Source of the DNA: Methylocystis sp. L43
GTDB lineage: Bacteria; Pseudomonadota; Alphaproteobacteria; Rhizobiales; Beijerinckiaceae
Reading direction: 5' to 3'
Assembly (NCBI RefSeq): GCF_015709525.1
Contig: NZ_JADNRA010000036.1
Span: 248,001 to 312,000 of the forward strand
Length of the DNA stretch: 64,000 bases
The translations under genes were made by a program, and so were the position numbers. The notes under the pieces were generated by a model that did no database searches, was not told the origin of the DNA, and saw only the letters and a program-made list of their open reading frames with translations. Positions 37,368 through 46,282 of this stretch are shown in pieces; within the stretch, counting starts at the first letter, position 1; each line of letters starts with the position of its first letter.

Positions 37368-37710
37368 TGGGCGGACTCCCTTGACGCGCCGCGCGCCTGC
37401 GGCGTATGCACTTTTCTAAAAAGATGCATATCGAGGGAGAAGGGCAAGCTCAAGTCCATCAGCGCGGCAGCCGTTGTGCGAGAGACGCTACAGGCTGCCA
37501 GCTCTGCGGCGGTGGAGCAGGATGCGCGGCGTTCTTGGAAAAAGAAGACGCGTTCGCGCGCTGAACGTGGCGCGATACCATTTTGGCGACGCGGCGGAAT
37601 GGCGTCGCTGATCAAGTCTGTGACAAGATGAGCAAACGGCGACTTGCGGCCCGACGCAGTCTTTGCGCGCGAGCGAGCTAGGAAATGACTATTGAATCGG
37701 ACTTCGCCCC
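37368..37710. other. Divergent intergenic region, no gene seen
   Basis: About 340 bases between the divergent HupE-like and CopC-like genes. Open frames here are Arg/Ser-rich and unconvincing. The region must carry both promoters; no clear operator was recognised. Confidence 0.5.
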
Positions 37711-38262
37711 ATGACGAAGAGCGGACAGGCAAGATTTTTCCGTCGAAAAAGTGCTTCTTGGACGTCGGTCAACCGGCATGCGCGCCTGCTATCGTTTGCC
37801 GCGGCGATCCTGTCAGTCGGCGCGACGCCTGATCCCGCTGCGGCGTACAGAACTGTCTCTGACTCCCCCGGTCGCGATCAACAGCTTAGCGCTGCTCCGG
37901 CGATGGTGCTCACCGGCCCGTCACGTCCGCCGCAAGCGGCGCAGCGCCCGGCGATCATTCTGGCGCATGCGATCGTTGTTCGCACCTCGCCCGCGCAAGG
38001 CGGCGTCGGCGCTGAAGACATCGGAAAAGTGGACGTATGGTACGACGCCGGCATTCGCGACGCCTTTGCCGCATTGGCGGTTGTGAGCGCATCGGGCGAA
38101 AGGGTCGACAAGCGCGACGCGGCGATTGATAGCGCCGATCCGAGCCATGTGTCAGTGAGCGTGAATCGGTTGAATCCCGGCAAATACACCGTGCGCTACC
38201 GGGCGCTTTCAGCTGACGGCCATCTCGTCAGCGGCGCTTGGGAGTTCGAGGTGCGTCCGTAG
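37711..38262 (+). CDS. CopC-domain periplasmic protein
   Basis: This 183-aa protein has an N-terminal hydrophobic export segment (LLSFAAAILSVGA) and a CopC-like beta-sandwich from about residue 85: AHAIVVRTSPAQG, NRLNPGKYTVRYRALSADGHLVSGAWEF. The N-terminal His after processing and the His in ADGH are the usual Cu(II) ligands of this family. The long linker between the signal and the domain (about 40 aa, Pro-rich) is unusual. The start at 37711 lacks a strong ribosome-binding site. It probably binds or delivers periplasmic copper. Confidence 0.82.
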   Translation: MTKSGQARFFRRKSASWTSVNRHARLLSFAAAILSVGATPDPAAAYRTVSDSPGRDQQLSAAPAMVLTGPSRPPQAAQRPAIILAHAIVVRTSPAQGGVGAEDIGKVDVWYDAGIRDAFAALAVVSASGERVDKRDAAIDSADPSHVSVSVNRLNPGKYTVRYRALSADGHLVSGAWEFEVRP

Positions 38263-38301
38263 AGGACGTCGCAACACGCAAAGGACAAGGAGCGATCAAC
38301 G

Positions 38302-38871
38302 ATGCGTCCGACTGTTCGCCTGAACTTGTTGCTATTCGCGGGCATCGTTCTGATCGCCGGCGTCAATATCGCGATGTTTTCCTATTCATTCTGGGGTCCG
38401 GCTTTCAACCAGCATTTGAATGACTTTTGGAAGGCGCATGTCCTCCAGCCCGCCGTCAAGGCGGGCGACCGCACGATATCGGAATGTCTTGGAGTCAGCG
38501 ACTTCTATTCCGTGCATCTCACCACATACTTCCTGCCGGACTCCGAAGAGAACGCCGGAGGGCCGACGGACGATTTGAGCAAATATGACGAGTTTTGCGA
38601 TCGCGTGCCCGGAACGGGCAAAGTCATTTTTTCCGTGACGCTCATGGAAAAGGAAGCGAGAAACGAGTCCGTCGCGCTTTCATTCTATCAATATGATGCT
38701 GATGGCGGCCTTAAGCAGATCAATGCGTTGCCGTCGCATCCGCATTCAAGCGGCTTTGTAACTTTGGACGCATCGGTCGCTCACAAGGGAAAATATCTCC
38801 TCAAGCTTGCCTTCGGCGAGGCGAAAAACGCAGAGGACACGATCGAAATGCCGATCTTCGTTGGGCGATAA
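38302..38871 (+). CDS. Membrane-anchored protein of unknown function
   Basis: This 189-aa protein has one N-terminal membrane helix (LLLFAGIVLIAGVNIAMF) and an extracytoplasmic domain with two Cys (about residues 62 and 98) and a C-terminal beta-rich segment (SGFVTLDASVAHKGKYLLKLAFGEA). I do not recognise the family. It follows the CopC-like gene by 39 nt in the same direction, and AAGGAG lies shortly upstream of the ATG, so it is probably in the same operon and shares a metal-related role. Confidence 0.7.
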   Translation: MRPTVRLNLLLFAGIVLIAGVNIAMFSYSFWGPAFNQHLNDFWKAHVLQPAVKAGDRTISECLGVSDFYSVHLTTYFLPDSEENAGGPTDDLSKYDEFCDRVPGTGKVIFSVTLMEKEARNESVALSFYQYDADGGLKQINALPSHPHSSGFVTLDASVAHKGKYLLKLAFGEAKNAEDTIEMPIFVGR

Positions 38872-38904
38872 CCCGCGTTTTATGGAACGGTCAGAACGGA
38901 TTTG

Positions 38905-40119
38905 TCAGTCTGCAGCGCGCCTTCGCGCACGGCGCTTTTGTCGCCATCGCAGAAAGCCCGTGACGTAAAGGACAAAGGGCGTCAGCCCGACCACCAGAAC
39001 GATCGATCGGCCGATCGCGCCGAAAGCCTCGCCGGTATGCAGCGGGAAGAGCCATTCGAGGAGCCTCTCCCCTGCGGTGAACGCACTGCGATCTTGCACA
39101 TACAGAACTTGTCCGCTGTACTGATCGACGCCGACATTCCGAAACGTTGTGGTTCTGTTGGGCTCGTCTCTCGACTGCTTGCCGACGACGTAGACGCCGC
39201 TTGGCGTGCTCGGCAGGAGAACCCAGTGAAGTCTTCCATCGGAGAAGATTTTATCGGCGATTGCAACGGCTTCGTCGACGCCGACCGGCGGTCGGACTGG
39301 AATTGGAGTCGACTTTCCATAATCCGGATCTGCGCGCACCTGGGAAAAAAGCCCCGCCACGGAACGCGTCGCCGGTTTAAAAATCATGGCGACTCCGGTG
39401 AACAGCGTAACCAACAAGAAAACGCTGAAGTAAGCGCCGACGCTTCTATGCGCGTCGTAAACGACTCTCTCTGGGCTTGCGCCCCACTTGATCTTAAAAC
39501 CCAGCCGCCAATCGCCATTGCGCGGCCACCACAGATAAAGACCGACAAGGATAGAGATAAGAATAAGTATGGCTATTGAACCGAGTATATAAGCGTTGTT
39601 GAACCCAAGCAGCAGGGTCCAATGAAAGGCCATGATGATTGGGACAAGGGGCTGTGACAGCGTCTTGTCTCCATGCAGATAAAGGCGCTGGCCTTTGACT
39701 TTCGCGGTGTAAGGATCGACGAACATCTCGTAGACATCGGTGTCGAGGTCGTCGGTCTCGACCATGTATGTGATCGCCACCGCCGATGCGGAATGGCGCG
39801 GCATTGTGACTCTCTCCGCCTTGCCGTCGGCGGGCATCGCCGTGATAGCGGCTGCGAGAATTTCATCAAGCGGGCGGCGAGCGGGCGGCGCCGGGATTTC
39901 AACGCGCATGATTGAAGCGTTCAGCCATTCGTCGATGTCCTCGCGAAAGGCGAGAATGCTGCCGCTGAGCCCGACCAGAACGAACACCGCCCCGGCGAAA
40001 AGCCCAATGGTTCGATGAATCTGAAGAAAGACTTGGCGAGTGAATTCGCGTCGACGCAGGACGCGCGACGGCGACGCGACTTCTTTTCCAAGGTCGGCTT
40101 CGACCGTCCTATCGGACAT
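38905..40119 (-). CDS. PepSY-associated membrane protein (PiuB/FoxB-like)
   Basis: This protein of about 404 aa has four membrane helices arranged as one near the N-terminus (FLQIHRTIGLFAGAVFVLVGLSG), two in the middle and one near the C-terminus. PepSY-like extracytoplasmic segments lie between them. The motif IHRTIG and later DAHRSVG and FPLHTGEAFG carry conserved His that in this family may bind haem for periplasmic reduction of ferric chelates. The start at 40119 (MSDRTVEAD) is preferred; the frame is open to 40224. It is convergent with the CopC-linked genes. Confidence 0.82.
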   Translation of the reverse strand: MSDRTVEADLGKEVASPSRVLRRREFTRQVFLQIHRTIGLFAGAVFVLVGLSGSILAFREDIDEWLNASIMRVEIPAPPARRPLDEILAAAITAMPADGKAERVTMPRHSASAVAITYMVETDDLDTDVYEMFVDPYTAKVKGQRLYLHGDKTLSQPLVPIIMAFHWTLLLGFNNAYILGSIAILILISILVGLYLWWPRNGDWRLGFKIKWGASPERVVYDAHRSVGAYFSVFLLVTLFTGVAMIFKPATRSVAGLFSQVRADPDYGKSTPIPVRPPVGVDEAVAIADKIFSDGRLHWVLLPSTPSGVYVVGKQSRDEPNRTTTFRNVGVDQYSGQVLYVQDRSAFTAGERLLEWLFPLHTGEAFGAIGRSIVLVVGLTPFVLYVTGFLRWRQKRRARRRAAD

Positions 40120-40589
40120 GGCAAAAGACTCGGTCCATGGCTCATTCGCACTCAGATTGATCGGACCGATTTCGGGCAGTTTTGTCAACGCAACCGGCTC
40201 CCGTCTCGCTGCGACAAGGCGCACGATCCACTTCCCGGCGGGCGATCCGCCTCGAACGCCCTCGTCACGTCCTTCAAAGGTGAACGACCAGATTCAGCTG
40301 CGCCGCGTCAATGCGTACCGGTCGGTGTGAGATTTATATTAAGTTGCATACCAAAAATACAGCCTTCGGCGCGCCATCAGCCCAGATGCGTCGGCGTTTC
40401 GGTTGATTTACAAGTCGTCGAGCATTCTCACGAATTCCTGACGCGTATACGTAGAGCGGCTGTGTGGGCGCCTTTCACATAGGTCCAATACTGTCGCCAA
40501 GGCGTGCGCATTTTTGCTTTACTATCCAAGATTGGTAAACCATGGTGGCAAACGTTTTGGTGCCATGCAGACAGGGATGAGACGAAAAT
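40120..40589. other. Intergenic region upstream of the PepSY and bufferin genes
   Basis: About 470 bases between divergent genes. The first 105 bases could encode an extended N-terminus of the PepSY protein. The remainder has an AT-rich stretch near 40330-40350, a plausible promoter area for either gene. No small gene was recognised. Confidence 0.45.
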
Positions 40590-40847
40590 ATGAAAACGGA
40601 TAGATGCAAGGGAGCGACGCTCGCGGTTGCTGCGATCTCAATCGTTCTCGCTGGCGCTGCGCCGCCCGCAAAGGCGGCGTCGACGGGCAAAGTGCATTGC
40701 CTCGGCGCGAATAGCTGTAAGGGCAAGGCCGACTGTCATTCACCCAAAAATGCGTGCAAGGGTATGAATTCCTGCAAGGGCCAGGGCTGGGTCTTCAAGG
40801 AGTCCGCCGCCGCTTGCGAAGAGGCAGGCGGTAAGGCTCTCGACTGA
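40590..40847 (+). CDS. BufA2-type bufferin metallophore precursor
   Basis: This 85-aa secreted peptide has a signal sequence (residues 1-30, ending AKAA) and a mature part with six Cys spaced as CLGANSC, ADC, NAC, NSC and AAAC, interleaved with GKAD/KGQG repeats. This matches the BufA2 family of bufferins: RiPPs whose Cys are converted to thiooxazoles and which bind copper in the periplasm. The modifying partners BufB (DUF692) and BufC usually lie adjacent but are absent here. A further Cys sits in the signal region. Confidence 0.8.
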   Translation: MKTDRCKGATLAVAAISIVLAGAAPPAKAASTGKVHCLGANSCKGKADCHSPKNACKGMNSCKGQGWVFKESAAACEEAGGKALD

Positions 40848-41294
40848 CGCTCGCCTCCTGAGAGAAGCGCGACCTCGCCTCCGCAGCAGTGGGTGAATCT
40901 TTGACGAAGTTGCGCGCACGCCGGCGCTGCGCGCCACTCTGCTCGGGCGCCGTTTGGCGTGCCGCTGGCGTGCTCCGGTCGCACCTTGCAGCGCCGCGCC
41001 GCCGCCTGAGCGATAGGCGACGAACATCGAGTCCAGCGAGACGATCCCGATCCAACTCAGCGTGATCGCGACCGCACATCCCATAGACTCAGACCCCACG
41101 CGAAAACCCGCGGTTGCGCGACGGAAGGCGCACTGCGAGCCGTCTCACGCGTTCTTGCGGTTCAAGACTTAACACGTGACGCGCGCGGTCACGCTCAAGG
41201 CGAAGTTGTGCGCGTCCGCTGATCGATCTTGCCGGCGCCAAATGGCCGCTAATTAAATCTTATCTTTTGGGGGCGTTGAAGTTGGGAGACGAAC
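40848..41294. other. Intergenic region, no gene seen
   Basis: About 450 bases between the bufferin gene and the first of two paralogous membrane proteins. Frames on both strands are Arg/Ala-rich and unconvincing. An expected bufB/bufC pair is not here. Confidence 0.5.
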
Positions 41295-42074
41295 ATGTCG
41301 ATAACGGTCGGTGAATCGGCTTTCCCCGCGCGCGCTAGGCAGGGCGGCTTGGTCGATGATGTTGGCGGTGTTGCAACCGTCATCCTCGCCATTCTCGGAC
41401 TCATCGGTTTCTACGCGCCGATAATGGCGGTGATCGCGACAATTGTATTCGGCGTCGCGCTGTTGATCCGGGGCAATGGCATGATGTCTGACCATGCCCG
41501 ATTTTCGGTGCTGTTCGGCGCGAACTCTCCAATGTTCAACGTCAGCAGCCGTTCGGCGCTTGTTCTGTTTGGCGCCGGCGGCATCGCTCTAGGCGTGCTT
41601 TCGCTGCTGGACTTCGATTCGGCAGTGCTGACGCCCATCGCGTCGATTATATTCGGAGGCGCGCTGATCTTGAGCAGCGTCTCTGCGTGGCATCTTAATG
41701 TCGTCAGCCGCGCATGCGCCAGGGACGAGGAGTCTTCGAGAGACATTCTCGCAAACGAAATGGTTTTTGATTCCGCCGGCATTCAGACCTTTAATGTCGT
41801 CAGCCGCGCATCCGCCAGGAGCGAGGAGTCTTTGAGAGACATTCTCGCAACCCAAATGGTTTTTGATTCCGCCGGCATTCAGACCTTTGGCGGCTTCGCC
41901 GCAGTCGTGCTCGGCGTTCTTGCCGTGTCCGGCGCCAGGAATGACCTTACGTTCAACCTCGTGGCGCTGCTCATTCTCGGCTCTGCGCTCGTTCTCAAGG
42001 GGGGCAGCCTGAACGCCATTCTTCTTAGCTTTATGCGCCCGACTTCGCGACGCTCGCCGACTCCCTGCGTGTGA
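41295..42074 (+). CDS. Six-helix membrane protein with internal repeats, paralog 1
   Basis: This 259-aa integral membrane protein is built from three helical-hairpin units, each ending in a phrase like IVFGVALLIRG, IIFGGALILSS or LILGSALVLKG. The layout recalls DUF308/HdeD-like small membrane repeats, but I cannot name the family. Between units two and three lies a soluble loop that has been duplicated: 32 residues occur twice in tandem (about residues 135-166 and 167-198). GGGAG precedes the ATG at 41295. A paralog lies directly downstream. Confidence 0.7.
   Translation: MSITVGESAFPARARQGGLVDDVGGVATVILAILGLIGFYAPIMAVIATIVFGVALLIRGNGMMSDHARFSVLFGANSPMFNVSSRSALVLFGAGGIALGVLSLLDFDSAVLTPIASIIFGGALILSSVSAWHLNVVSRACARDEESSRDILANEMVFDSAGIQTFNVVSRASARSEESLRDILATQMVFDSAGIQTFGGFAAVVLGVLAVSGARNDLTFNLVALLILGSALVLKGGSLNAILLSFMRPTSRRSPTPCV
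41697..41888 (+). repeat. 96-bp in-frame tandem duplication
   Basis: Units 41697-41792 and 41793-41888 are near-identical, differing at only a few positions, and each encodes 32 residues (NVVSRA...GIQTF). The paralog at 42231-42908 has a single equivalent loop, so the duplication occurred in this gene. Confidence 0.92.
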
Positions 42075-42230
42075 CACGCAAACTGAACCGAACTTGTGCG
42101 CGCTTGCCGCTTGGCTTGCGTCTGCTTCGGCGTAAACGCGCTGTCGATCTTGACTGGGTGAATCCAACGCTATGTGGAATCACGCGCGCTCTTGCTCGTG
42201 TGGCGATATCGCAAGTCTGGAGGCACTGTC

Positions 42231-42908
42231 ATGTCCATTACTTCTCGGGAGTCGACATTTCGTGAAACGGCGGCGTATGGAGGCTTGATCGACGCCATCG
42301 GCGGTCTGGCCACCGTCATTATCGCCATCGTTGGATTATCGGGCGTGAATGCGCCGATGATGGCGTCAATCGCCACCATCGTCTTTGGCGTCGCCTTGTT
42401 GATCCTAGGCGGAACGATGTTGTCCGAATACGCCCAGATCATCTTTCCAGCTGGCGCGAGAACCACAAACGTCGAAGGTTTTGGCGGCAGCAGCCTGTCG
42501 GTCGTCTTCCTCGTCGGCGCGGCCGGCATCGTTCTTGGCGTGCTTTCGCTGCTCGGCATCGAGCCTGCAACGCTGACGCCCGTCGCCGCGATCGCGTTCG
42601 GATCGGCTCTGGTTCTGAGCAGCAATGCCGTGTGGCAACTGCATGTGCTCAGCCAGGAGTCGCTGAGGAGCAGAGATCAAATGGGCGCCGGCGGCAGCGA
42701 AATTCTCGCAAGCGAAATGGCCTTTGGCTCAGCAGGCATTCAGGCGCTCTCGGGTTTGGCCGTGATCGTGCTCGGCATTCTCGCCATCGCGGGCGCGGCG
42801 AATGATCTGACACTCAACCTTGTCGCATTGCTTGCGCTTGGCGCGACGATCGTATTCACAGGCGGTAGCCTGAGCGCCACGTTGCTTAGCTTCATGCGCT
42901 CGCACTAA
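42231..42908 (+). CDS. Six-helix membrane protein with internal repeats, paralog 2
   Basis: This 225-aa protein is clearly homologous to paralog 1 along its length: MSIT start, the same three helical hairpins, and the shared ends NDLTLNLVALLALGA and LLSFMR. It has one copy of the loop (ILASEMAFGSAGIQAL) that is doubled in paralog 1. GGAGG lies 8 nt before the ATG at 42231. The frame extends upstream to 42174 without a better start. The function is unknown. Confidence 0.72.
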   Translation: MSITSRESTFRETAAYGGLIDAIGGLATVIIAIVGLSGVNAPMMASIATIVFGVALLILGGTMLSEYAQIIFPAGARTTNVEGFGGSSLSVVFLVGAAGIVLGVLSLLGIEPATLTPVAAIAFGSALVLSSNAVWQLHVLSQESLRSRDQMGAGGSEILASEMAFGSAGIQALSGLAVIVLGILAIAGAANDLTLNLVALLALGATIVFTGGSLSATLLSFMRSH

Positions 42909-42917
42909 CAGTCGCGC

Positions 42918-42947
42918 GACGATGCGAGGATCGCAACTCGCATCGTC
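42918..42947 (+). terminator. Perfect hairpin downstream of paralog 2
   Basis: A perfect 11-bp inverted repeat (GACGATGCGAG / CTCGCATCGTC) with an 8-nt loop starts 10 nt after the stop and is followed by a pyrimidine-rich run, TTCTCCTT. It is a likely intrinsic terminator. Confidence 0.65.
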
Positions 42948-43293
42948 TTCTCCTTGGCCGCCGCAGTTGAAGCGGCGGGTATTATAATCCCTTCCTGGGC
43001 TGTAAAGGGAGTCGCAATTTTCCAATTGCTGATGACGGCCGCCTGGTAACGCCCCGGCTCCGCCTTGTATTCAGGTGACTCAATCCCCAAATATTAAAGA
43101 CGATTTTCTGCGATATTCCCGGCGCCATCGCGAAATATTACGGCCAATGCGCTCCGCCGTGCTAATACTGCGTAGCCACGGAACTGGCATCGAGCCGTTT
43201 GGCGCCAAGTCGCCCCAATGGCGACGCCCCAAGGGCGATAAGATACATCCTGCCGCGCCAGCGCACGCAGTCCACTTCGAAGGGATATCTCAA
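42948..43293. other. Intergenic region, no gene seen
   Basis: About 345 bases. A GGAAC at 43180 is followed by CGTT only 11 nt later, too close for an EcfG promoter. A short palindrome lies near 42960-42980. No convincing gene was found on either strand. Confidence 0.45.
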
Positions 43294-43623
43294 ATGGCCA
43301 AAGCTGAACTTGGCGTGAAACGCCGATGCCTGACTTGTGCAACGGCGTTTTACGATCTCAACCGCTCGCCGATCGTTTGTCCAAAGTGCGCCGCGGCCTT
43401 TCAGGTCGTGGAGGTCTTGCGTTCGGCCGCAAGGCGTCCGTATTCGGCGAGTTTCGCCAGGCCTACGCCAGTAGCGCCAGTCATCGAACCGGTCGCCGAT
43501 GATGTTCTCTTGTCAACGGCTGATGACGAAGAAGAGTCAACGGCCGATGAGGAAGAAGACAGCATTGACGAGGTGCTGGAAGAAGTGGACGAAGCAGACG
43601 TCGTCGAAACCGCTATCGAATGA
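43294..43623 (+). CDS. TIGR02300 family zinc-ribbon-like protein
   Basis: This 109-aa soluble protein begins MAKAELGVKRRC and has two CxxC pairs (CLTC and CPKC) around the signature FYDLNRSPIVCP, so it should bind zinc. The C-terminal half is strongly acidic and low in complexity (Asp/Glu runs, residues about 70-109). This matches the alphaproteobacterial TIGR02300 family, of unknown function. The ATG at 43294 is the family start; the frame is open further upstream but without similarity. Confidence 0.85.
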   Translation: MAKAELGVKRRCLTCATAFYDLNRSPIVCPKCAAAFQVVEVLRSAARRPYSASFARPTPVAPVIEPVADDVLLSTADDEEESTADEEEDSIDEVLEEVDEADVVETAIE

Positions 43624-43643
43624 GCGGCGGACGTTCTGGCCCG

Positions 43644-43766
43644 TTAATCGAGGGTTGGATCCATCCCTGCCAAGGACAAGGCGAAGACGACGATGCACAG
43701 GGCAAGCGCAACCGTGACGCCGACAAGCGGCGCGGCAAAGCTTGGGAGTTTTTTAAGAAAGCGCAT
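43644..43766 (-). CDS. Possible 40-aa single-pass membrane protein
   Basis: A short minus-strand frame encodes MRFLKKLPSF followed by one hydrophobic helix (VGVTVALALCIVVFALSLAG) and ends LDPT-like with TAA. AGGG lies 4 nt before the ATG. It resembles small positive-inside membrane proteins, but only the hydrophobic pattern supports it. Confidence 0.35.
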   Translation of the reverse strand: MRFLKKLPSFAAPLVGVTVALALCIVVFALSLAGMDPTLD

Positions 43767-43893
43767 GAACCCTGTTCGCCTGAGAAAGATCGCGATCTAA
43801 ATAGCGAGCCGTTAAGAGTAGGTTTATTGACCGCTGTCAAGTGGGAAAGCGGTGCTCGGCGCCCGCCCGTCGATAATTCACTCTGTCAACCCG

Positions 43894-44076
43894 CTATTTG
43901 CGCCGTATCCGACGCCAGGAGTTGAAAATCCAGGCGCCGACGAGCAGCACTAAAAGATAGACGATCGCCGACCAAGCCAGTTCCGGGAGCTGATCCGCCA
44001 CCGCTGGCCAAAAAAGAAACGCGAGGAGAGTGACGACTCCTGCGACGAGGGCGGCCAAGAGCGCATCGTAATGCAT
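43894..44076 (-). CDS. Small two-helix membrane protein
   Basis: This 60-aa frame has two hydrophobic segments (ALLAALVAGVVTLLAFLFW and IVYLLVLLVGAWIF) and a basic tail (WRRIRRK), a sensible membrane topology. GGAGG lies 11 nt upstream of the ATG, slightly far. No family is recognised. Confidence 0.45.
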   Translation of the reverse strand: MHYDALLAALVAGVVTLLAFLFWPAVADQLPELAWSAIVYLLVLLVGAWIFNSWRRIRRK

Positions 44077-44374
44077 CGTCCGCGAAGCCTCCGACCCTGA
44101 ACGCCAGTCCGATGAGCTCGAGGCGGTTCGAGCGGAATGGATCGCCCTTCAGTGACTGGCGCCTGTTCCTTTTCAGAAATGTCGCGGGCCGAACCCACGC
44201 CTGCGCAAGAAACATAGCTGCACTGGCGCGGAATATCGAGCGCAATCCTATCTCAACGTCGTGACGGCCGGAGCCTATGCGCCGCGCGTAGTCGGCGACG
44301 CTTGCCCGCAATGGGCCGCGCTCTACGTGCGATAGCGTTGCAAATTCGTGACGTTGCAAACGCCGGAAAAAGTC

Positions 44375-46282
44375 ATGTCGCCTTTGCGCTCATCAAAGTT
44401 CAGGTCTTTGCCTCGTCCGACCTTTTGCCGGGGAATGTCACAGCGCGCCGCCGCTTGGCGCTTTGGTCTGTGTCTCTCTTTTTTCGCGCCCCTCGCGGCT
44501 GCGGCGCAGCCAAGCCTTTCCGATCTCGTCGCCGATCAAAAGAACTGGCCGATCGCTTCGCGCGATTACGCCAACACACGTTACAGCACTCTCGATCAGA
44601 TCAACGCCGAGAATGTCTCTCAGCTGAAGCTTGCGTGGTCCTTTTCGGTTGGCGTTGATCGTGGACAGGAAGCGGCGCCGCTCGTCGTCGATGGCGTGCT
44701 GTATGTCGCGGCGCCCTATGACGGGCCGCGTCCCAATCAGGTTTTTGCGCTCGACGCCGCCACGGGCGAGCTCAAATGGTCCTACGCGCCGAAGCCAGAT
44801 ATCGCAGCGAAGGGCGTCGCCTGTTGCGATGTCGTGACGCGCGGCCTCGCCTATGACAATGGCAAGATCTTTCTCAACACGCTCGACAATCACATGGTCG
44901 CGCTTGACGCGCGCACGGGCGTCGAATTGTGGGTGACAAAGCTCGGCGACATTAATCTCGGCGAGACGATCACCATGGCGCCGCTGGCGGTCAAAGGAAA
45001 AGTGCTCGTCGGCAATAGCGGCGGCGAAATGGGCGTTCGGGGATGGCTGACCGCCGTCGATCAGAACACCGGCAAGATCGTGTGGCGCGCCCATTCCACC
45101 GGCCCTGATTCCGAGGTGCTGATCGGCCCGGAGTTCAAACCTTTTTACGATTGGATGAAAGGAAAGGATCGCGGCGTCGACACATGGCCACACGATCGAT
45201 GGAAGACGGGCGGCGGCACGGTCTGGGGCTGGCTTTCCTACGATCCGAACCTCGATCTCATTTACTACGGCACGGCGAATCCAGGCCCCTGGAACTCCAA
45301 TCAGCGGCCCGGCGACAATCTTTGGACGAGCACGATCTTCGCGCGCGACGCCGATACCGGCAAAGCGAAATGGGCGTATCAGGTCAGTCCGCATGATCTC
45401 TGGGATCACGACGAGATCAACGAGAACGTGCTCGTCGATCTTGAGATTAACGGCGCGCAGCGCAAAGCGCTCATTCATCCCGGCCGTAACGGCTATATGT
45501 ATGTGATGGATCGCGAGACAGGCGAGGTTCTCTCGGCCGATCCCTACGACACGGTGACGGTCTACAAGGGCGTCGATCTGAAGACGGGCCGCATTGAACC
45601 CAATCACGCGTTAGAGCCGGTGTTGAACAAGACGATTGAGAACGTCTGTCCGGCGCCGCCCGGGGCCAAGGATTGGCAACCCACCGCCTGGTCGCCGCGA
45701 ACCAAGCTTCTCTATGTGCCGCACCAGCATCTTTGCGCCAATTTCAAAACAAGCGAAGTGAGCTATATCGCCGGCACGCCATTTGTGGGCGCCACCGTCG
45801 ACATGTACGCGGGCCCGGGCGGACACCGCGGCGAGTTCATGGCCTGGGACCCGGTGAAACGCACCAAGGTCTGGTCCATTACGGAAAATCAGCTCGTCTG
45901 GAGCGGCGCGCTGGTCACGGCGGGCGACATCGCTTTCTACGGCACCATGGACAGGATGTTCAAAGCCGTCGATGCGCGGACAGGCAAATTGCTGTGGCAG
46001 ATTCGCGCGCCCTCGGGCCTGATAGGACAGCCGGTCACCTTCGTCGGCAAAGACGGCGTCCAATATGTCGCCATTCTGTCAGGCGTCGGCGGCTGGCCTG
46101 GCGTCGTCGCCAACGCCGAGGTCGATCCCCACGTGCGCAACGGCGCCTTGGGATTCACCGGCGCGTCACAGGATCTGCCGCTCTACACTGTCGGCGGCGG
46201 AACGTTGCTGGTTTTTTCTCTCGGCAAGGAGGCGACGCAGCGACCTGCGGAGGCCCCGGCGATGCCGGGCGGCCATCCATGA
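44375..46282 (+). CDS. xoxF: XoxF-type lanthanide-dependent methanol dehydrogenase
   Basis: This periplasmic PQQ enzyme oxidises methanol (and probably formaldehyde), with electrons going to a cytochrome c. The protein of about 635 aa is an eight-bladed propeller with the vicinal disulfide CC150-151, metal ligands Glu218 (GGEMG), Asn302 (ANPGPWN) and Asp344. Asp346 in WDHD is the extra acidic residue that distinguishes lanthanide XoxF from calcium MxaF, which has Ala there. A signal peptide ends near LAAAAQ. The start is uncertain: GTG at 44348, ATG at 44375 (preceded by GGAA) or ATG at 44435. It is followed by xoxJ and xoxG in one operon. Confidence 0.92.
   Translation: MSPLRSSKFRSLPRPTFCRGMSQRAAAWRFGLCLSFFAPLAAAAQPSLSDLVADQKNWPIASRDYANTRYSTLDQINAENVSQLKLAWSFSVGVDRGQEAAPLVVDGVLYVAAPYDGPRPNQVFALDAATGELKWSYAPKPDIAAKGVACCDVVTRGLAYDNGKIFLNTLDNHMVALDARTGVELWVTKLGDINLGETITMAPLAVKGKVLVGNSGGEMGVRGWLTAVDQNTGKIVWRAHSTGPDSEVLIGPEFKPFYDWMKGKDRGVDTWPHDRWKTGGGTVWGWLSYDPNLDLIYYGTANPGPWNSNQRPGDNLWTSTIFARDADTGKAKWAYQVSPHDLWDHDEINENVLVDLEINGAQRKALIHPGRNGYMYVMDRETGEVLSADPYDTVTVYKGVDLKTGRIEPNHALEPVLNKTIENVCPAPPGAKDWQPTAWSPRTKLLYVPHQHLCANFKTSEVSYIAGTPFVGATVDMYAGPGGHRGEFMAWDPVKRTKVWSITENQLVWSGALVTAGDIAFYGTMDRMFKAVDARTGKLLWQIRAPSGLIGQPVTFVGKDGVQYVAILSGVGGWPGVVANAEVDPHVRNGALGFTGASQDLPLYTVGGGTLLVFSLGKEATQRPAEAPAMPGGHP

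Noticed and set aside
43180-43199. GGAAC followed by CGTT upstream of the TIGR02300 gene
   Set aside because: The spacer is 11 nt, not 16-17, so it does not fit an EcfG promoter.
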